Assembly: GCF_042684505.1 (NCBI RefSeq)
Contig: NZ_JBHULT010000006.1
Coordinates: 558,001 to 622,000, forward strand
Direction of reading: 5' to 3'
From: Salinimicrobium flavum
GTDB lineage: Bacteria; Bacteroidota; Bacteroidia; Flavobacteriales; Flavobacteriaceae
DNA: 64,000 nucleotides
The first letter of the stretch is position 1. Each line of letters opens with the position of its first letter. This document shows, piece after piece, positions 27,097 through 35,763 of this stretch. The notes under the pieces were generated by a model, which saw only the letters and a list, made by a program, of their open reading frames with translations, ran no database searches and was not told where the DNA came from. Position numbers and translations under genes: made by a program.

Positions 27097-27879
27097 ATGG
27101 AATTTGAAAATATCTTACTGGAGAACAATGAGGGCATAGCCTATATTACCATAAACAGGCCTACCAAACTGAACGCCTTGAACAAAGCCACTATCGGGGA
27201 GCTTCATGATGCCTTCAGTGCAGCAGAAGAAGACCGGGAGGTAAAGGTCATTATTCTTACCGGAATTGGTGAAAAGGCCTTTGTAGCGGGAGCAGATATT
27301 AGTGAATTTGCAGATTTTTCAACTCAGGAAGGTCAACGTCTTGCAGCAGAAGGACAGAAAAAACTCTTTGATTTTGTAGAGAATATGTCCAAACCCGTGA
27401 TCGCTGCTGTCAACGGGTTCGCGCTTGGTGGTGGACTTGAGCTGGCCATGGCGGCTCATTTCAGGATTGCCAGTGAGAACGCTAAAATGGGATTACCTGA
27501 GGTTTCCCTGGGAGTGATCCCAGGATATGGCGGTACTCAAAGATTGCCACAACTGGTGGGTAAAGGTCGTGCCATGGAAATGATCATGACTGCAGGAATG
27601 ATAGATGCAAGGCAGGCGCTGGAATATAACCTGGTCAACCATGTGACCACCTTAGAGGAGCTGCTTCCCATGGCAGAGAAGATCGCTTCCAGGATCATGA
27701 ATAACTCAACTGTGGCCATTTCAGCAGCGATAAGAGCTGTTAATGCTGCCTTTGACAAAGAGGTGAATGGTTTTGAGGTGGAGATCGAAGAATTTGGGAA
27801 CGCCTTTGGAACCGAAGATTTTAAAGAAGGAACTTCAGCATTCCTGGCCAAACGTAAAGCAGATTTTCCCGGGAAATAA
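27097..27879 (+). CDS. Enoyl-CoA hydratase/isomerase family protein
   Basis: The 260-residue crotonase-fold protein has the oxyanion-hole segments KAFVAGADISEFAD and AAVNGFALGGGLELAMA, and the catalytic glutamates of hydratases in MGLPEVSLGVIPGYGGTQRL. It is close to short-chain (3R/3S) enoyl-CoA hydratases of fatty-acid or amino-acid breakdown. It is apparently co-transcribed with the histidine kinase. Confidence 0.93.
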   Translation: MEFENILLENNEGIAYITINRPTKLNALNKATIGELHDAFSAAEEDREVKVIILTGIGEKAFVAGADISEFADFSTQEGQRLAAEGQKKLFDFVENMSKPVIAAVNGFALGGGLELAMAAHFRIASENAKMGLPEVSLGVIPGYGGTQRLPQLVGKGRAMEMIMTAGMIDARQALEYNLVNHVTTLEELLPMAEKIASRIMNNSTVAISAAIRAVNAAFDKEVNGFEVEIEEFGNAFGTEDFKEGTSAFLAKRKADFPGK

Positions 27880-27888
27880 ATCAGGTTA

Positions 27889-27920
27889 AGGAATTATTCC
27901 AAATTAATGGAATAATTCCT
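27889..27920. repeat. Perfect 12-bp inverted repeat before the radical SAM gene
   Basis: AGGAATTATTCC (27889-27900) and GGAATAATTCCT (27909-27920) are exact reverse complements around an 8-nt A/T spacer. There is no T-run after it. Its right end touches the -7 element TATATTTG (27920-27927), so an operator is as likely as a terminator. Confidence 0.6.
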
Positions 27921-27927
27921 ATATTTG
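27920..27927 (+). promoter_or_regulatory. Probable promoter -7 element of the radical SAM gene
   Basis: TATATTTG matches TAnnTTTG, 6 nt before the chosen ATG at 27934, implying a very short leader. It abuts the inverted repeat at 27889-27920. Confidence 0.45.
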
Positions 27928-27933
27928 TTCCCC

Positions 27934-29007
27934 ATGGAGAGGAACGAAATTATTAAAGGAAGAGGAGCACAACATCAGGTCGCCAATAAATTCTCATTGC
28001 ATTCGTATGAGATGCGTGATGATTTTCTGAATTATTGCGCAGCAGAAGGAGAAGAGGCTACAGATCCCAGGACTTCCTTTATTGATACTTTCCCGAAGAC
28101 CATAGTTAACAAGGTCAGCAGCCCCGATGTAGGGATGGAATATTCCCTTAATCCTTACCAGGGGTGTGAACATGGCTGTGTATACTGTTATGCCCGGAAT
28201 TCTCACGAATACTGGGGATATGGAGCAGGCCTAGATTTTGAACAAAAGATCCTGGTTAAAAGAAATTCTGTGGAGCTTTTAGAGAAAAAACTGCGCAGTA
28301 AGACCTGGAAAGCCGCCCCAATCATTCTCTCCGGAAATACAGATTGTTATCAACCTGTTGAGAGAAAACTGGAGATCACCCGGCAATTGCTCCAGGTGTT
28401 CCTGAAATACAAACATCCGGTAGGCATCATCACTAAAAATGCCCTTATCCAGAGAGATCTTGATCTATTGGAAGAACTGGCAAAAGACAACCTTGTAAGG
28501 GTAAACCTTTCCATCACCACCCTGGAAGAAAAGATCAGACAGTTACTGGAACCGCGTACTGCCAGTATCAAGAAACGTTTGGAAACCGTTGAAAAACTTC
28601 ATGAGAAGGGGATTCCTGTAAACGTTATGATGGCACCTATCATTCCTTCGATTAACAGCCATGAGATCCTGCCACTTGTGAAAGCGGTTGCCGAAAGGGG
28701 CGCCTGCGGGGTTGGTTATACCGTGGTGCGACTTAATGGGGCCATTGGCGAGGTTTTTTCAACCTGGATCAGAAAAACTATGCCCGACAGGGCAGAGAAG
28801 GTTTTGCACCAGATCGCTGAATGCCACAATGGAAATCTCAATGACAGCCGTTTTGGAACAAGAATGAAAGGTGATGGTAAAATTGCAGATCAGGTAGCAC
28901 AGCAGTTCGCGATCGCGCGGAAAAGATATTTACCGGGAAATGAAAGACCCATGCTCAATTGTTCTTTGCATGAACAATACAAAGACGGTCAAATGAAGCT
29001 TTTTTAA
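27934..29007 (+). CDS. PA0069-family radical SAM protein (SplB-like)
   Basis: The protein has 357 residues from the ATG at 27934. The radical SAM cluster motif is CEHGCVYCYARNSHEYWG (CxxxCxxC), preceded by the family-specific SLNPYQGCEHGC. Relatives are often annotated as spore-photoproduct-lyase-like, but the PA0069 family has no firmly known substrate. SGNTDCYQPVE and ITKNALIQRDLDLL are further family blocks. It overlaps the convergent HD-domain gene by 4 nt. Confidence 0.9.
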   Translation: MERNEIIKGRGAQHQVANKFSLHSYEMRDDFLNYCAAEGEEATDPRTSFIDTFPKTIVNKVSSPDVGMEYSLNPYQGCEHGCVYCYARNSHEYWGYGAGLDFEQKILVKRNSVELLEKKLRSKTWKAAPIILSGNTDCYQPVERKLEITRQLLQVFLKYKHPVGIITKNALIQRDLDLLEELAKDNLVRVNLSITTLEEKIRQLLEPRTASIKKRLETVEKLHEKGIPVNVMMAPIIPSINSHEILPLVKAVAERGACGVGYTVVRLNGAIGEVFSTWIRKTMPDRAEKVLHQIAECHNGNLNDSRFGTRMKGDGKIADQVAQQFAIARKRYLPGNERPMLNCSLHEQYKDGQMKLF

Positions 29008-29672
29008 GGTGTTTCCCAGTCGGGGGTATGGCCCCATTCGCGATAGAATTCTTGCAGAAATTGTTTCATGAAGCTATGTCGCTCTTCCGCTAATTTCCTG
29101 CCGGTTGGGGTATTCATGCGATCCTTTAGAAGGAATAGCTTTTCATAAAAATGGTTTATGGTGGGAGCGGTAGAATTCTTATACTCTTCCTTGCTCATGT
29201 TGAGGTTGGGTTCGATCTGCGGATCAAAAAGCGCCCTTCCCCGGTAGCCTCCATAGTTGAAAGTGCGCGCTATTCCTATTGCGCCCAGTGCATCCAACCT
29301 GTCAGCATCCTGCACTACAGACAGTTCAATCGAGGAAAATTCCTGTTCCTCATTTCCTCCTTTGAAGGAAACCCATTTAATGATATTTTCAACATGGTTT
29401 ATGATGGACACGGGAACCAACTGGGACTGCAGGAATTCACGGGCTATTTTTGGGCCTTTTGATTCATCCCCGTTATGGAATTTATAGTCGGCGATGTCGT
29501 GAAGTAAGGCACCGAGTTCCACAACAAAATGATCAACCTCTTCCCCTGCAGCTATTTCTCTGGCATTTTTTAAAACCCTCTCAATATGGAACCAATCATG
29601 GCCGCCTTCTGCATTGCGTAGAGTTTCCCGGACAAAATACCGTGTTTTTAATATGATTTGCTCCTTTTCCAT
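29004..29672 (-). CDS. HD-domain phosphohydrolase (YedJ-like)
   Basis: The 222-residue soluble protein has HD-domain metal ligands in HDWFHIERVLKNA (first His) and LLHDIADYKF (His-Asp pair), plus a third Asp in VQDADRLDALGAIGIART. It resembles YedJ-type nucleotidases or phosphodiesterases of unknown substrate. It converges on the radical SAM gene and is 23 nt after the acyltransferase gene. Confidence 0.9.
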   Translation of the reverse strand: MEKEQIILKTRYFVRETLRNAEGGHDWFHIERVLKNAREIAAGEEVDHFVVELGALLHDIADYKFHNGDESKGPKIAREFLQSQLVPVSIINHVENIIKWVSFKGGNEEQEFSSIELSVVQDADRLDALGAIGIARTFNYGGYRGRALFDPQIEPNLNMSKEEYKNSTAPTINHFYEKLFLLKDRMNTPTGRKLAEERHSFMKQFLQEFYREWGHTPDWETP

Positions 29673-29695
29673 TTAGTGTGAATTTAAAAACCGGG

Positions 29696-30436
29696 TCATT
29701 TAATGTCGGCCGTAATGGTTCGCTCTACTAGCGCCACCAGGTTTTCGGGAGCGTCAGATTTTACCGGAATTGGTTCGTGGATCTTGAACATGATATGAGT
29801 ACCTATACCCAGAGGAAAATGACCGTATTTAAATAATTTCCAGGAATTATTGATGGTAACGGGAACAATGACCGCTTCCGGCATCTTTTTAAATAAAAGT
29901 TGAAGCCCCTGAACGGCGAATTTTTTTGGAGCACCGGTACGGCTCCGGGTTCCCTCAGGAAAGATAACGGCAGAGCGGTTGTTCTGGTTAAGATAGTCAG
30001 CAAATTTTGACATTTTCACCAGGGCTTCCCTTCCATTTTTTCTGTCAATTAAGACACTTCCACCATGTCTAAGGTTAAAGGAAATGCTTGGAATTCCTTT
30101 GCCGAGTTCCTTTTTGCTGACAAATTTAGGATGATGTTCCCTGAAGTGCCATATGAGGGGGGGAATATCATAAATTCCCTGATGGTTTGCCACAAAGATA
30201 CAGGGACGGTCTGTGGGCAAGTTGTATTTATTGTCAATTGAATAGCGGGTGCCCAGGACATTCAGGCTCCTCAGTAAAAAGAAATTAAAGAGATCCACAC
30301 TTTTTTTATGCGCTTCATATCCTCCCAATTTCAGGCTTACCCATTGAATGGGATGAAAGATCAGCAGGGTGAGAAAGAAAAAAATATAGAAAATAACAGA
30401 TAACGGGTAGGAGAGGATCTTCTTAATTTTTTCCAT
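29696..30436 (-). CDS. plsC: 1-acyl-sn-glycerol-3-phosphate acyltransferase
   Basis: The 246-residue membrane-associated acyltransferase has an N-terminal hydrophobic segment (SVIFYIFFFLTLLIF). The catalytic NHQGIYD carries His-x4-Asp, and the substrate-binding motif is FPEGTRSRTG. These are the plsC family blocks for phosphatidic acid synthesis. Acyl specificity cannot be told. Confidence 0.92.
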   Translation of the reverse strand: MEKIKKILSYPLSVIFYIFFFLTLLIFHPIQWVSLKLGGYEAHKKSVDLFNFFLLRSLNVLGTRYSIDNKYNLPTDRPCIFVANHQGIYDIPPLIWHFREHHPKFVSKKELGKGIPSISFNLRHGGSVLIDRKNGREALVKMSKFADYLNQNNRSAVIFPEGTRSRTGAPKKFAVQGLQLLFKKMPEAVIVPVTINNSWKLFKYGHFPLGIGTHIMFKIHEPIPVKSDAPENLVALVERTITADIK

Positions 30437-30503
30437 CTGAAAACAGTAGCATAATTGGGCTGCAATTTCTAATTTTATTCAGTGCAGGTCAAGCCTGCAG
30501 GAG

Positions 30504-30539
30504 CAAAAAAAACTGTGCAAGGAAAATTTCCCGGCACAG
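30504..30539 (-). terminator. Terminator after the bacilliredoxin gene
   Basis: Read on the minus strand, CTGTGC (30534-30539) pairs with GCACAG (30513-30518), extended internally by GGGAAA/TTTTCC, and is followed by a run of eight T. Confidence 0.7.
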
Positions 30540-30561
30540 CCCTTTCAGTAATTTTAAGGTC

Positions 30562-30972
30562 TTAACAAAACTCGTTGTAAGCCTCAGTAAGGTTTTCTGC
30601 GATCATTTCTGCAGGACGGCCTTCAATGTGGTGCCTCTCCAGCATATGAACCAGTTCTCCATCTTTAAAAAGAGCCATAGAAGGCGAAGAAGGAGGGAAT
30701 GGCACCATATAATCACGTGCTTTTTCTGTAGCCTCTTTATCTACTCCCGCGAAAACCGTTACCAGGTGATCGGGCCTTTTGGTGTTCTGTAAAGACATTC
30801 TGGCAGCAGGGCGAGCGTTGGCGGCAGCACAACCACAAACAGAATTTACCACAACAAGCGTGGTACCTTTCTGAGCTATGGCTTCATCAACCTGAGATTC
30901 TGTATGTAATTCTTGAAAGCCAATGCTGGTCAAATCCTCGCGCATTGGTTTTACTAATTCTGGTGGATACAT
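30562..30972 (-). CDS. BrxA/BrxB-family bacilliredoxin
   Basis: The 136-residue thioredoxin-fold protein of the UPF0403/DUF1094 family has the redox motif CGCA in VVNSVCGCAAANARPAA and the conserved MYPPELVKPMREDL opening. In Firmicutes it removes bacillithiol from proteins. Many Bacteroidota make bacillithiol-like thiols, so a thiol-stress role is likely. It is a single gene with its own -7 element and terminator. Confidence 0.92.
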   Translation of the reverse strand: MYPPELVKPMREDLTSIGFQELHTESQVDEAIAQKGTTLVVVNSVCGCAAANARPAARMSLQNTKRPDHLVTVFAGVDKEATEKARDYMVPFPPSSPSMALFKDGELVHMLERHHIEGRPAEMIAENLTEAYNEFC

Positions 30973-31003
30973 ATATTTAAATTTTTATAGATCTGTAAAG
31001 GTG

Positions 31004-31011
31004 CAAAGATA
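31004..31011 (-). promoter_or_regulatory. Bacilliredoxin promoter -7 element
   Basis: On the minus strand TATCTTTG matches TAnnTTTG, 31 nt before the ATG. Confidence 0.5.
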
Positions 31012-31110
31012 CCAAATAAAGTTAAGGTGGCTAAATTTCTATGACATAAAGGGTTAAGGCTAAAGTTCTTATTGACAGGGGGTCAATTCTGTGAATAGGG
31101 TTTTAAATGT

Positions 31111-31118
31111 TATCTTTG
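31111..31118 (+). promoter_or_regulatory. Promoter -7 element of the TerB-DnaJ gene
   Basis: TATCTTTG matches TAnnTTTG and lies 18 nt before the ATG at 31137. It falls inside a longer in-frame reading from 31107, which is a reason to reject that start. Confidence 0.5.
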
Positions 31119-31136
31119 CCCCGAAAAATTATTCGC

Positions 31137-31871
31137 ATGATCAAATGGATTGCCGCCCTGTTGGGTTTTATGTTCTATGGATTCCGGGGAGCAATTTTAG
31201 GCTTCATATTAGGTAGCATTATTGACAGTCTTACCTCTTCTTCCAGAGGAGGCTTCAAGGTTTTTTCTGAAGAGAAACAGGGGCCTGTGACCCCGGGTGA
31301 TTTTGAACTTCACCTGTTATCCCTTTCGGCGATCGTCATAAAATCTGATGGCAGGATCAGCCAGCAGGAGATGGATTATGTGCGTATGTATTTTGTACAG
31401 TCTTATGGAAAAGAACGGGCAAATGCTATTTTCAGGACCTTTAATGAGGTAGCTAAGAAAAGGGAACTTTCTGAAGCCAGAATAGCCGAATTCCTGGTGC
31501 CCAGAACAAAATATGCTGCCAGATTACAGATCATTCATTTTCTTTTTAGCATTGCCAATGCAGATGGGCATGTTAGCCAGGGAGAAGCACAAAAGATAAG
31601 GGAGATTGCGGGCTATCTTAGGATAGGTGTCAAAGATTATGAGAGCATCATGGCCATGTTCTTTAAAACCACAGACAATGCGTACAAGATCCTTGAGATC
31701 GAAAAATCGGCTACAGATGCTGATGTGAAAAAGGCATTTCGCACCATGGCCAAAAAATACCACCCCGATAGGATACAACATATGGATGAAGCCTATATCA
31801 AAGGGGCTGAAGAAAAATTCAGGAAAGTTCAGGAAGCCTACGAACAGATCCAAAAAGAACGAGGCTTCTAG
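31137..31871 (+). CDS. TerB-like/J-domain protein (DjlA-like co-chaperone)
   Basis: The 244-residue protein has an N-terminal glycine-rich membrane segment (about 4-28), a helical TerB/DjlA domain (about 60-160; SAIVIKSDGRISQQEMDYV) and a C-terminal DnaJ domain with the essential HPD tripeptide in AKKYHPDRIQ. This is the DjlA arrangement, a membrane-bound DnaK co-chaperone. The start was set by the promoter element and the membrane segment. Confidence 0.88.
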   Translation: MIKWIAALLGFMFYGFRGAILGFILGSIIDSLTSSSRGGFKVFSEEKQGPVTPGDFELHLLSLSAIVIKSDGRISQQEMDYVRMYFVQSYGKERANAIFRTFNEVAKKRELSEARIAEFLVPRTKYAARLQIIHFLFSIANADGHVSQGEAQKIREIAGYLRIGVKDYESIMAMFFKTTDNAYKILEIEKSATDADVKKAFRTMAKKYHPDRIQHMDEAYIKGAEEKFRKVQEAYEQIQKERGF

Positions 31872-31885
31872 GACACTGAAGACTC

Positions 31886-34174
31886 TTACCGAAGCAATTT
31901 GTTGCCCAATTTCAAACCAATGAAAAAAGTCCTGGGCCTGGAGGGGCCATAAACGTAATTTGCATCCCGTTCTACCCCTTTGTCAAAATCATTCTGGAAT
32001 TGGTCGAATAAGTTCTGAATACCGGTATTCAGTTCCAGCTGGAAACTTCCGGACAGGTCAAAAATATAGGCTGTTTTAAAATTGATTTCTGTAAAACCTT
32101 TAGTTGTTTCCAAACGGTCATTTTCAATATAACCGGCAAGATGAGGTACATACATGCTGCCGGTATATACACCTGAAAAATTGTTCTGCCAGTTCTTTAC
32201 CGGCGCGTAGGTTAAAATGAAGTTTCCGTAGATGTTTGGAGATTTAAAGAAGTTCCGTGCATTATCAAGAGAAACGGCAGGATCATCGCTATACTGCACC
32301 GCAGTATCATACCTGGCCCTCTGCAGGGTGCCTCCCATTTGTAAGATCCAGTCTTGGTTTGGCGCATATACAACGTCTAAGTTCATACCGTAGACATCTG
32401 CACCTTCCCCATTCCTTTTTTCAAATATCGTTTCTGAAATTCGCTCAAGAATAAAAGGGTTTTGGAGGCGGATATAAAAAGCTTCAAGAGTCAGCCTGTA
32501 ATCTGTATCCAGGGTGGTTTTATTCCATTCTGCGGAAGCCAGATAACTATGAGAGGTTTCAGACCGCAGATCATCTGAGAAGGTAACAAGGCTGACTTCC
32601 CCTGCCGCGATACGGGCATGAATATCTTCAGTAAATACCTGGGGAGCCCTGAAACCTTTAGCATAACTGGTTCGAAACTGAAGTTGGTCACTTGCCGCAT
32701 AAAGTAAATTCAAGCGCGGATTGAACACAATGTTTTCATCTGCTACATTGTGGAGGTCTGCACGTAATCCCCCTAAAACCTTTAATTTTTTAGTTGCCTG
32801 CCACTCCTGCTGAACGTAGATCCCTAAAATATTCAGGTTTTGATCGATCTTAGCGTTATATCCCGGTTTCCGGTCACGCATGAGGTTATTTTTGAATTCA
32901 CTTCCGGCTGTAAATGTTGCTGTTGACCCTAAAAAGTTTTCCTGGGGAAAAGAAAACTGAGCCCCCAATACATAAGTGTGATCAAGGGAATTTCCGAAGC
33001 CTTTTATGCTTTCCTCATATGTGAGGCCTTTTCCTCCATAGAAATTCTTATTTTTTGAAAGTTGTGCCGTACCATATACAGAATACCTTACATCCTTACT
33101 GCCTGAGAAGACTTCATAGGTAAGGCCGCCGCCAATTACCTCACTCTCTATTTGTTCTGTGATATCTGCTTCAAAAGGTAAAAGATTGAGCTTGTTTCCG
33201 CCACGACGAAATTCCTGAATTGCGTGAAAATCAAGTTTCAATTCACTTACGTCATCCGGTTTGAAAAATGATTTAAATCCGAAGGTTTTATTTTCCACCT
33301 GGGTAATTTCGGTAAAACCATCATCATTATGATCATAAGGATTACGATCTCTAAACATTCCATAGACATTGAGCCCGGTGGTGTAATCATCAGACAATAT
33401 GGTCCCGTTCACCGTCACCGCCTTGTCACCGGCATCTCCGTTGACGAGGGCGGTATTCCCGGCAATTTCAAAATAATCTTCAGTAGGTACTTTAGTGATA
33501 ATATTAATGGTGCCGGCAATGGCATTAGAGCCGTAAAGCGCAGAACCCCCACCGCGGACTACCTCTATTCTTTCAATGGAATTGGCCGGGATCTGGTCCA
33601 GACCATAGACGCCGTTCAATGCACTAAAAACCGGACGGCTATCGATCAAAATTTGAGTATAGGCACCATCAAGACCATTCATGCGGACCTGTGAAAATCC
33701 GCAGTTCTGGCAATTGGTTTCCATTCTAATTCCGGGTTGAAAATTTAAACCTTCACTTAAGCTGATAGATTGGGTAGCCTGGAGATCCTGAGAGGAGGTA
33801 ACGGAAACGATTACGGGAGCGGTCTGTCGAAGTTGTCCTGTTCGGCTGGCAGAAATGACTACCTGATCCAAACCGGTAATGTCTTCTTGCAGGGCAAAGT
33901 CTATTGTTTGAGGGTCAGATGTTAAAAGGTCCAGGTGCCTTTTTATTGTTTTATAACCAATAGCCTGCAGGATAATTTCATGATGCCCCAGGGGTGCCTC
34001 CAAGATGTATTTTCCTTTTTTATTGGTAGTGGCCCCAATTTCAGTTCCTTCCAGGTAAATATTTACATATGCAACCGGTTCGTCATTTGAGGTAACAGTT
34101 CCCGATACCCTGGCAGTCTGTGCATTGATATTGAAGATAATGAAGCTTGTGAACAAGGTAAGAAGTGATTTCAA
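31886..34174 (-). CDS. TonB-dependent outer membrane receptor (probable metal uptake)
   Basis: Reading from the TTG at 34174 gives a 762-residue receptor with a signal peptide (MKSLLTLFTSFIIFNINAQ), a CarboxypepD_reg-like domain (about 20-95), a plug (about 105-230) and a 22-strand barrel ending in a Phe-rich strand. The plug has a CxxC (Cys155, Cys158 in TNCQNCGFSQVRMNG). Plugs with this pair are seen in a subfamily I associate with metal or colicin-type receptors. The operator at 34199-34230 points to control by the neighbouring DtxR-type protein. The TTG start leaves only about 10 nt of leader. Confidence 0.88.
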   Translation of the reverse strand: MKSLLTLFTSFIIFNINAQTARVSGTVTSNDEPVAYVNIYLEGTEIGATTNKKGKYILEAPLGHHEIILQAIGYKTIKRHLDLLTSDPQTIDFALQEDITGLDQVVISASRTGQLRQTAPVIVSVTSSQDLQATQSISLSEGLNFQPGIRMETNCQNCGFSQVRMNGLDGAYTQILIDSRPVFSALNGVYGLDQIPANSIERIEVVRGGGSALYGSNAIAGTINIITKVPTEDYFEIAGNTALVNGDAGDKAVTVNGTILSDDYTTGLNVYGMFRDRNPYDHNDDGFTEITQVENKTFGFKSFFKPDDVSELKLDFHAIQEFRRGGNKLNLLPFEADITEQIESEVIGGGLTYEVFSGSKDVRYSVYGTAQLSKNKNFYGGKGLTYEESIKGFGNSLDHTYVLGAQFSFPQENFLGSTATFTAGSEFKNNLMRDRKPGYNAKIDQNLNILGIYVQQEWQATKKLKVLGGLRADLHNVADENIVFNPRLNLLYAASDQLQFRTSYAKGFRAPQVFTEDIHARIAAGEVSLVTFSDDLRSETSHSYLASAEWNKTTLDTDYRLTLEAFYIRLQNPFILERISETIFEKRNGEGADVYGMNLDVVYAPNQDWILQMGGTLQRARYDTAVQYSDDPAVSLDNARNFFKSPNIYGNFILTYAPVKNWQNNFSGVYTGSMYVPHLAGYIENDRLETTKGFTEINFKTAYIFDLSGSFQLELNTGIQNLFDQFQNDFDKGVERDANYVYGPSRPRTFFIGLKLGNKLLR

Positions 34175-34189
34175 AACAGTTATTTTATG

Positions 34190-34197
34190 CAAAGGTA
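34190..34197 (-). promoter_or_regulatory. Promoter -7 element of the TonB receptor
   Basis: On the minus strand TACCTTTG matches TAnnTTTG. The upstream -33 region falls within the palindrome at 34199-34230. Confidence 0.55.
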
Positions 34198-34198
34198 T

Positions 34199-34230
34199 AA
34201 ACAATTTTTAGACAAGTCTAAAAATTGTTT
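34199..34230. promoter_or_regulatory. Operator palindrome, probable DtxR/MntR-family box
   Basis: AAACAATTTTTAGAC (34199-34213) and GTCTAAAAATTGTTT (34216-34230) are exact reverse complements, 15 bp per arm, around AA. The core TTTAGAC/GTCTAAA resembles DtxR/MntR-family boxes. It overlaps the -33 regions of both the leftward TonB receptor promoter and the rightward regulator promoter, an ideal place for metal-dependent repression of both. Confidence 0.8.
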
Positions 34231-34255
34231 ATGAATTATAAAAACTGTAGTTTTG
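34225..34255 (+). promoter_or_regulatory. Promoter of the DtxR regulator/ZIP operon
   Basis: TTG (34225-34227), a 20-nt spacer and TAGTTTTG (34248-34255) match the Bacteroidota pattern, 19 nt before the regulator ATG. The TTG lies inside the right arm of the palindrome. Confidence 0.65.
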
Positions 34256-34274
34256 GATTCTTGAAATAAGAAGT

Positions 34275-34928
34275 ATGTTCAGTTTTTCAGAAGAAAATTA
34301 TTTAAAAGCCATCTTTCACCTCGAAAGAAAGTATCCACGGGGGGTGAGTACAAATGCTCTGGCAGAGGAAATGGAAACCAAGGCATCCTCAGTAACCGAT
34401 ATGGTTAAAAAGCTGTCAGAAAAAGATCTGGTAGACTATAAAAAGTACCAGGGAGTGAGGCTGAGTTCTGAAGGAAAGGAAGCTGCAGTTCAGGTGATCA
34501 GGAAACACCGGCTTTGGGAAGTTTTCCTGGTAGAAAAGCTGGATTTTTCATGGGATGAGGTGCATGACGTTGCAGAGCAGTTGGAGCATATTAAATCTGA
34601 AAAGCTTACCAATGAACTCGACCGTTTTCTGGGTCATCCAGAGCGCGACCCACACGGGGATCCTATTCCTGATGCTAAAGGAAAATTTAGTGTGTCCAAT
34701 AAATTACTGTTGACAGAGCTGGAAAAGGGGCAAACCGGAGTTTGTGTTGGGGTAAAGGATTCCTCCCCTGATTTTCTTCGGTACCTGGATAAGAACAAGA
34801 TCGCCCTGGGGAGAGAGATCCGGGTGATAGATAAAGAAGCTTTTGATAATTCTATGATAATAAAGATCGACGGAGAGGAATTAAGTATATCTCATGCAAT
34901 CTCCAGTAATCTATTTATAAAAACATAA
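34275..34928 (+). CDS. DtxR/MntR-family metal-dependent repressor
   Basis: The 217-residue regulator has an N-terminal winged helix (SEENYLKAIFHLE, VSTNALAEEMETKASSVTDMVKKL), a dimerisation/metal-binding domain (HRLWEVFLVEKLDFSWDEVHDVAEQLEH; DRFLGHPERDPHGDPIP) and a C-terminal FeoA/SH3-like domain. Candidate metal ligands are the His, Glu and Asp residues in these blocks. Fe2+ or Mn2+ is the likely corepressor. It is co-transcribed with the ZIP transporter (6-nt gap) and probably binds the upstream palindrome. Confidence 0.93.
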   Translation: MFSFSEENYLKAIFHLERKYPRGVSTNALAEEMETKASSVTDMVKKLSEKDLVDYKKYQGVRLSSEGKEAAVQVIRKHRLWEVFLVEKLDFSWDEVHDVAEQLEHIKSEKLTNELDRFLGHPERDPHGDPIPDAKGKFSVSNKLLLTELEKGQTGVCVGVKDSSPDFLRYLDKNKIALGREIRVIDKEAFDNSMIIKIDGEELSISHAISSNLFIKT

Positions 34929-34934
34929 TTAACT

Positions 34935-35756
34935 ATGAATGCGGTAATTGACTATTTTGAAAGCATTGATCCTGTTTTAGCGGCTTTGTATGCCACCTTA
35001 TTCACCTGGGGATTAACAGCACTTGGGGCATCTCTGGTATTCTTTTTCAAGAAAATGCACCGGGCATTATTTGATGGGATGCTGGGATTCACGGGAGGTG
35101 TAATGGTAGCCGCCAGTTTCTGGAGTTTGTTGGCTCCCGGAATTGAAATGAGTGAAGGAGAAGGATTCGTAAAAGTGATCCCGGCAGTTGTGGGATTTGG
35201 ACTTGGGGCACTTTTCATCTTCGGGCTGGATAAAGTTCTGCCTCACTTGCATGTAAACTTCAGGATGAGTGAAAAGGAAGGGGTGAAGACGCCATGGCAT
35301 AAATCTGTTCTTTTAACATTGGCCATTACTATGCATAACATTCCCGAAGGGCTCGCTATAGGAGTACTTTTTGGTGGGGCCGCAATGGGTCTGGAGGGGG
35401 CAAGTATTGGGGGAGCTGTTGCTTTGGCCATGGGAATTGGTCTTCAAAACTTTCCAGAAGGCTTTGCGGTGGCCATGCCTCTCAGAGGGCTGGGAATGGG
35501 CAGGTGGAAAAGCTTTAATTATGGACAACTTTCGGCTATAGTGGAGCCTGTCGCTGCGGTGTTGGGGGCATGGGCGGTAATGACCTTTGAACCTATCCTG
35601 CCATACGCTTTATGTTTTGCGGCGGGAGCCATGATCTTCGTGGTTGTGGAAGAGGTTATCCCCGAGGCTCAGCAAGACAGATACACTGATATCGCTACGA
35701 TGGGGTTTATTGGCGGATTCATTGTGATGATGACGCTAGATGTTGGCTTGGGCTAA
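34935..35756 (+). CDS. ZIP-family divalent metal transporter
   Basis: The 273-residue inner-membrane transporter has about eight membrane segments. The metal-path motifs are HNIPEGLAIGVLFGGA in one helix and NFPEGFAVAMPLRG in the next, the signature of the ZupT/GufA branch of ZIP proteins, with EEVIPEAQ near the end. Zn2+, Fe2+ or Mn2+ could be moved. Operon with the DtxR-type regulator suggests Fe or Mn. Confidence 0.93.
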   Translation: MNAVIDYFESIDPVLAALYATLFTWGLTALGASLVFFFKKMHRALFDGMLGFTGGVMVAASFWSLLAPGIEMSEGEGFVKVIPAVVGFGLGALFIFGLDKVLPHLHVNFRMSEKEGVKTPWHKSVLLTLAITMHNIPEGLAIGVLFGGAAMGLEGASIGGAVALAMGIGLQNFPEGFAVAMPLRGLGMGRWKSFNYGQLSAIVEPVAAVLGAWAVMTFEPILPYALCFAAGAMIFVVVEEVIPEAQQDRYTDIATMGFIGGFIVMMTLDVGLG

Positions 35757-35763
35757 GATGAGA

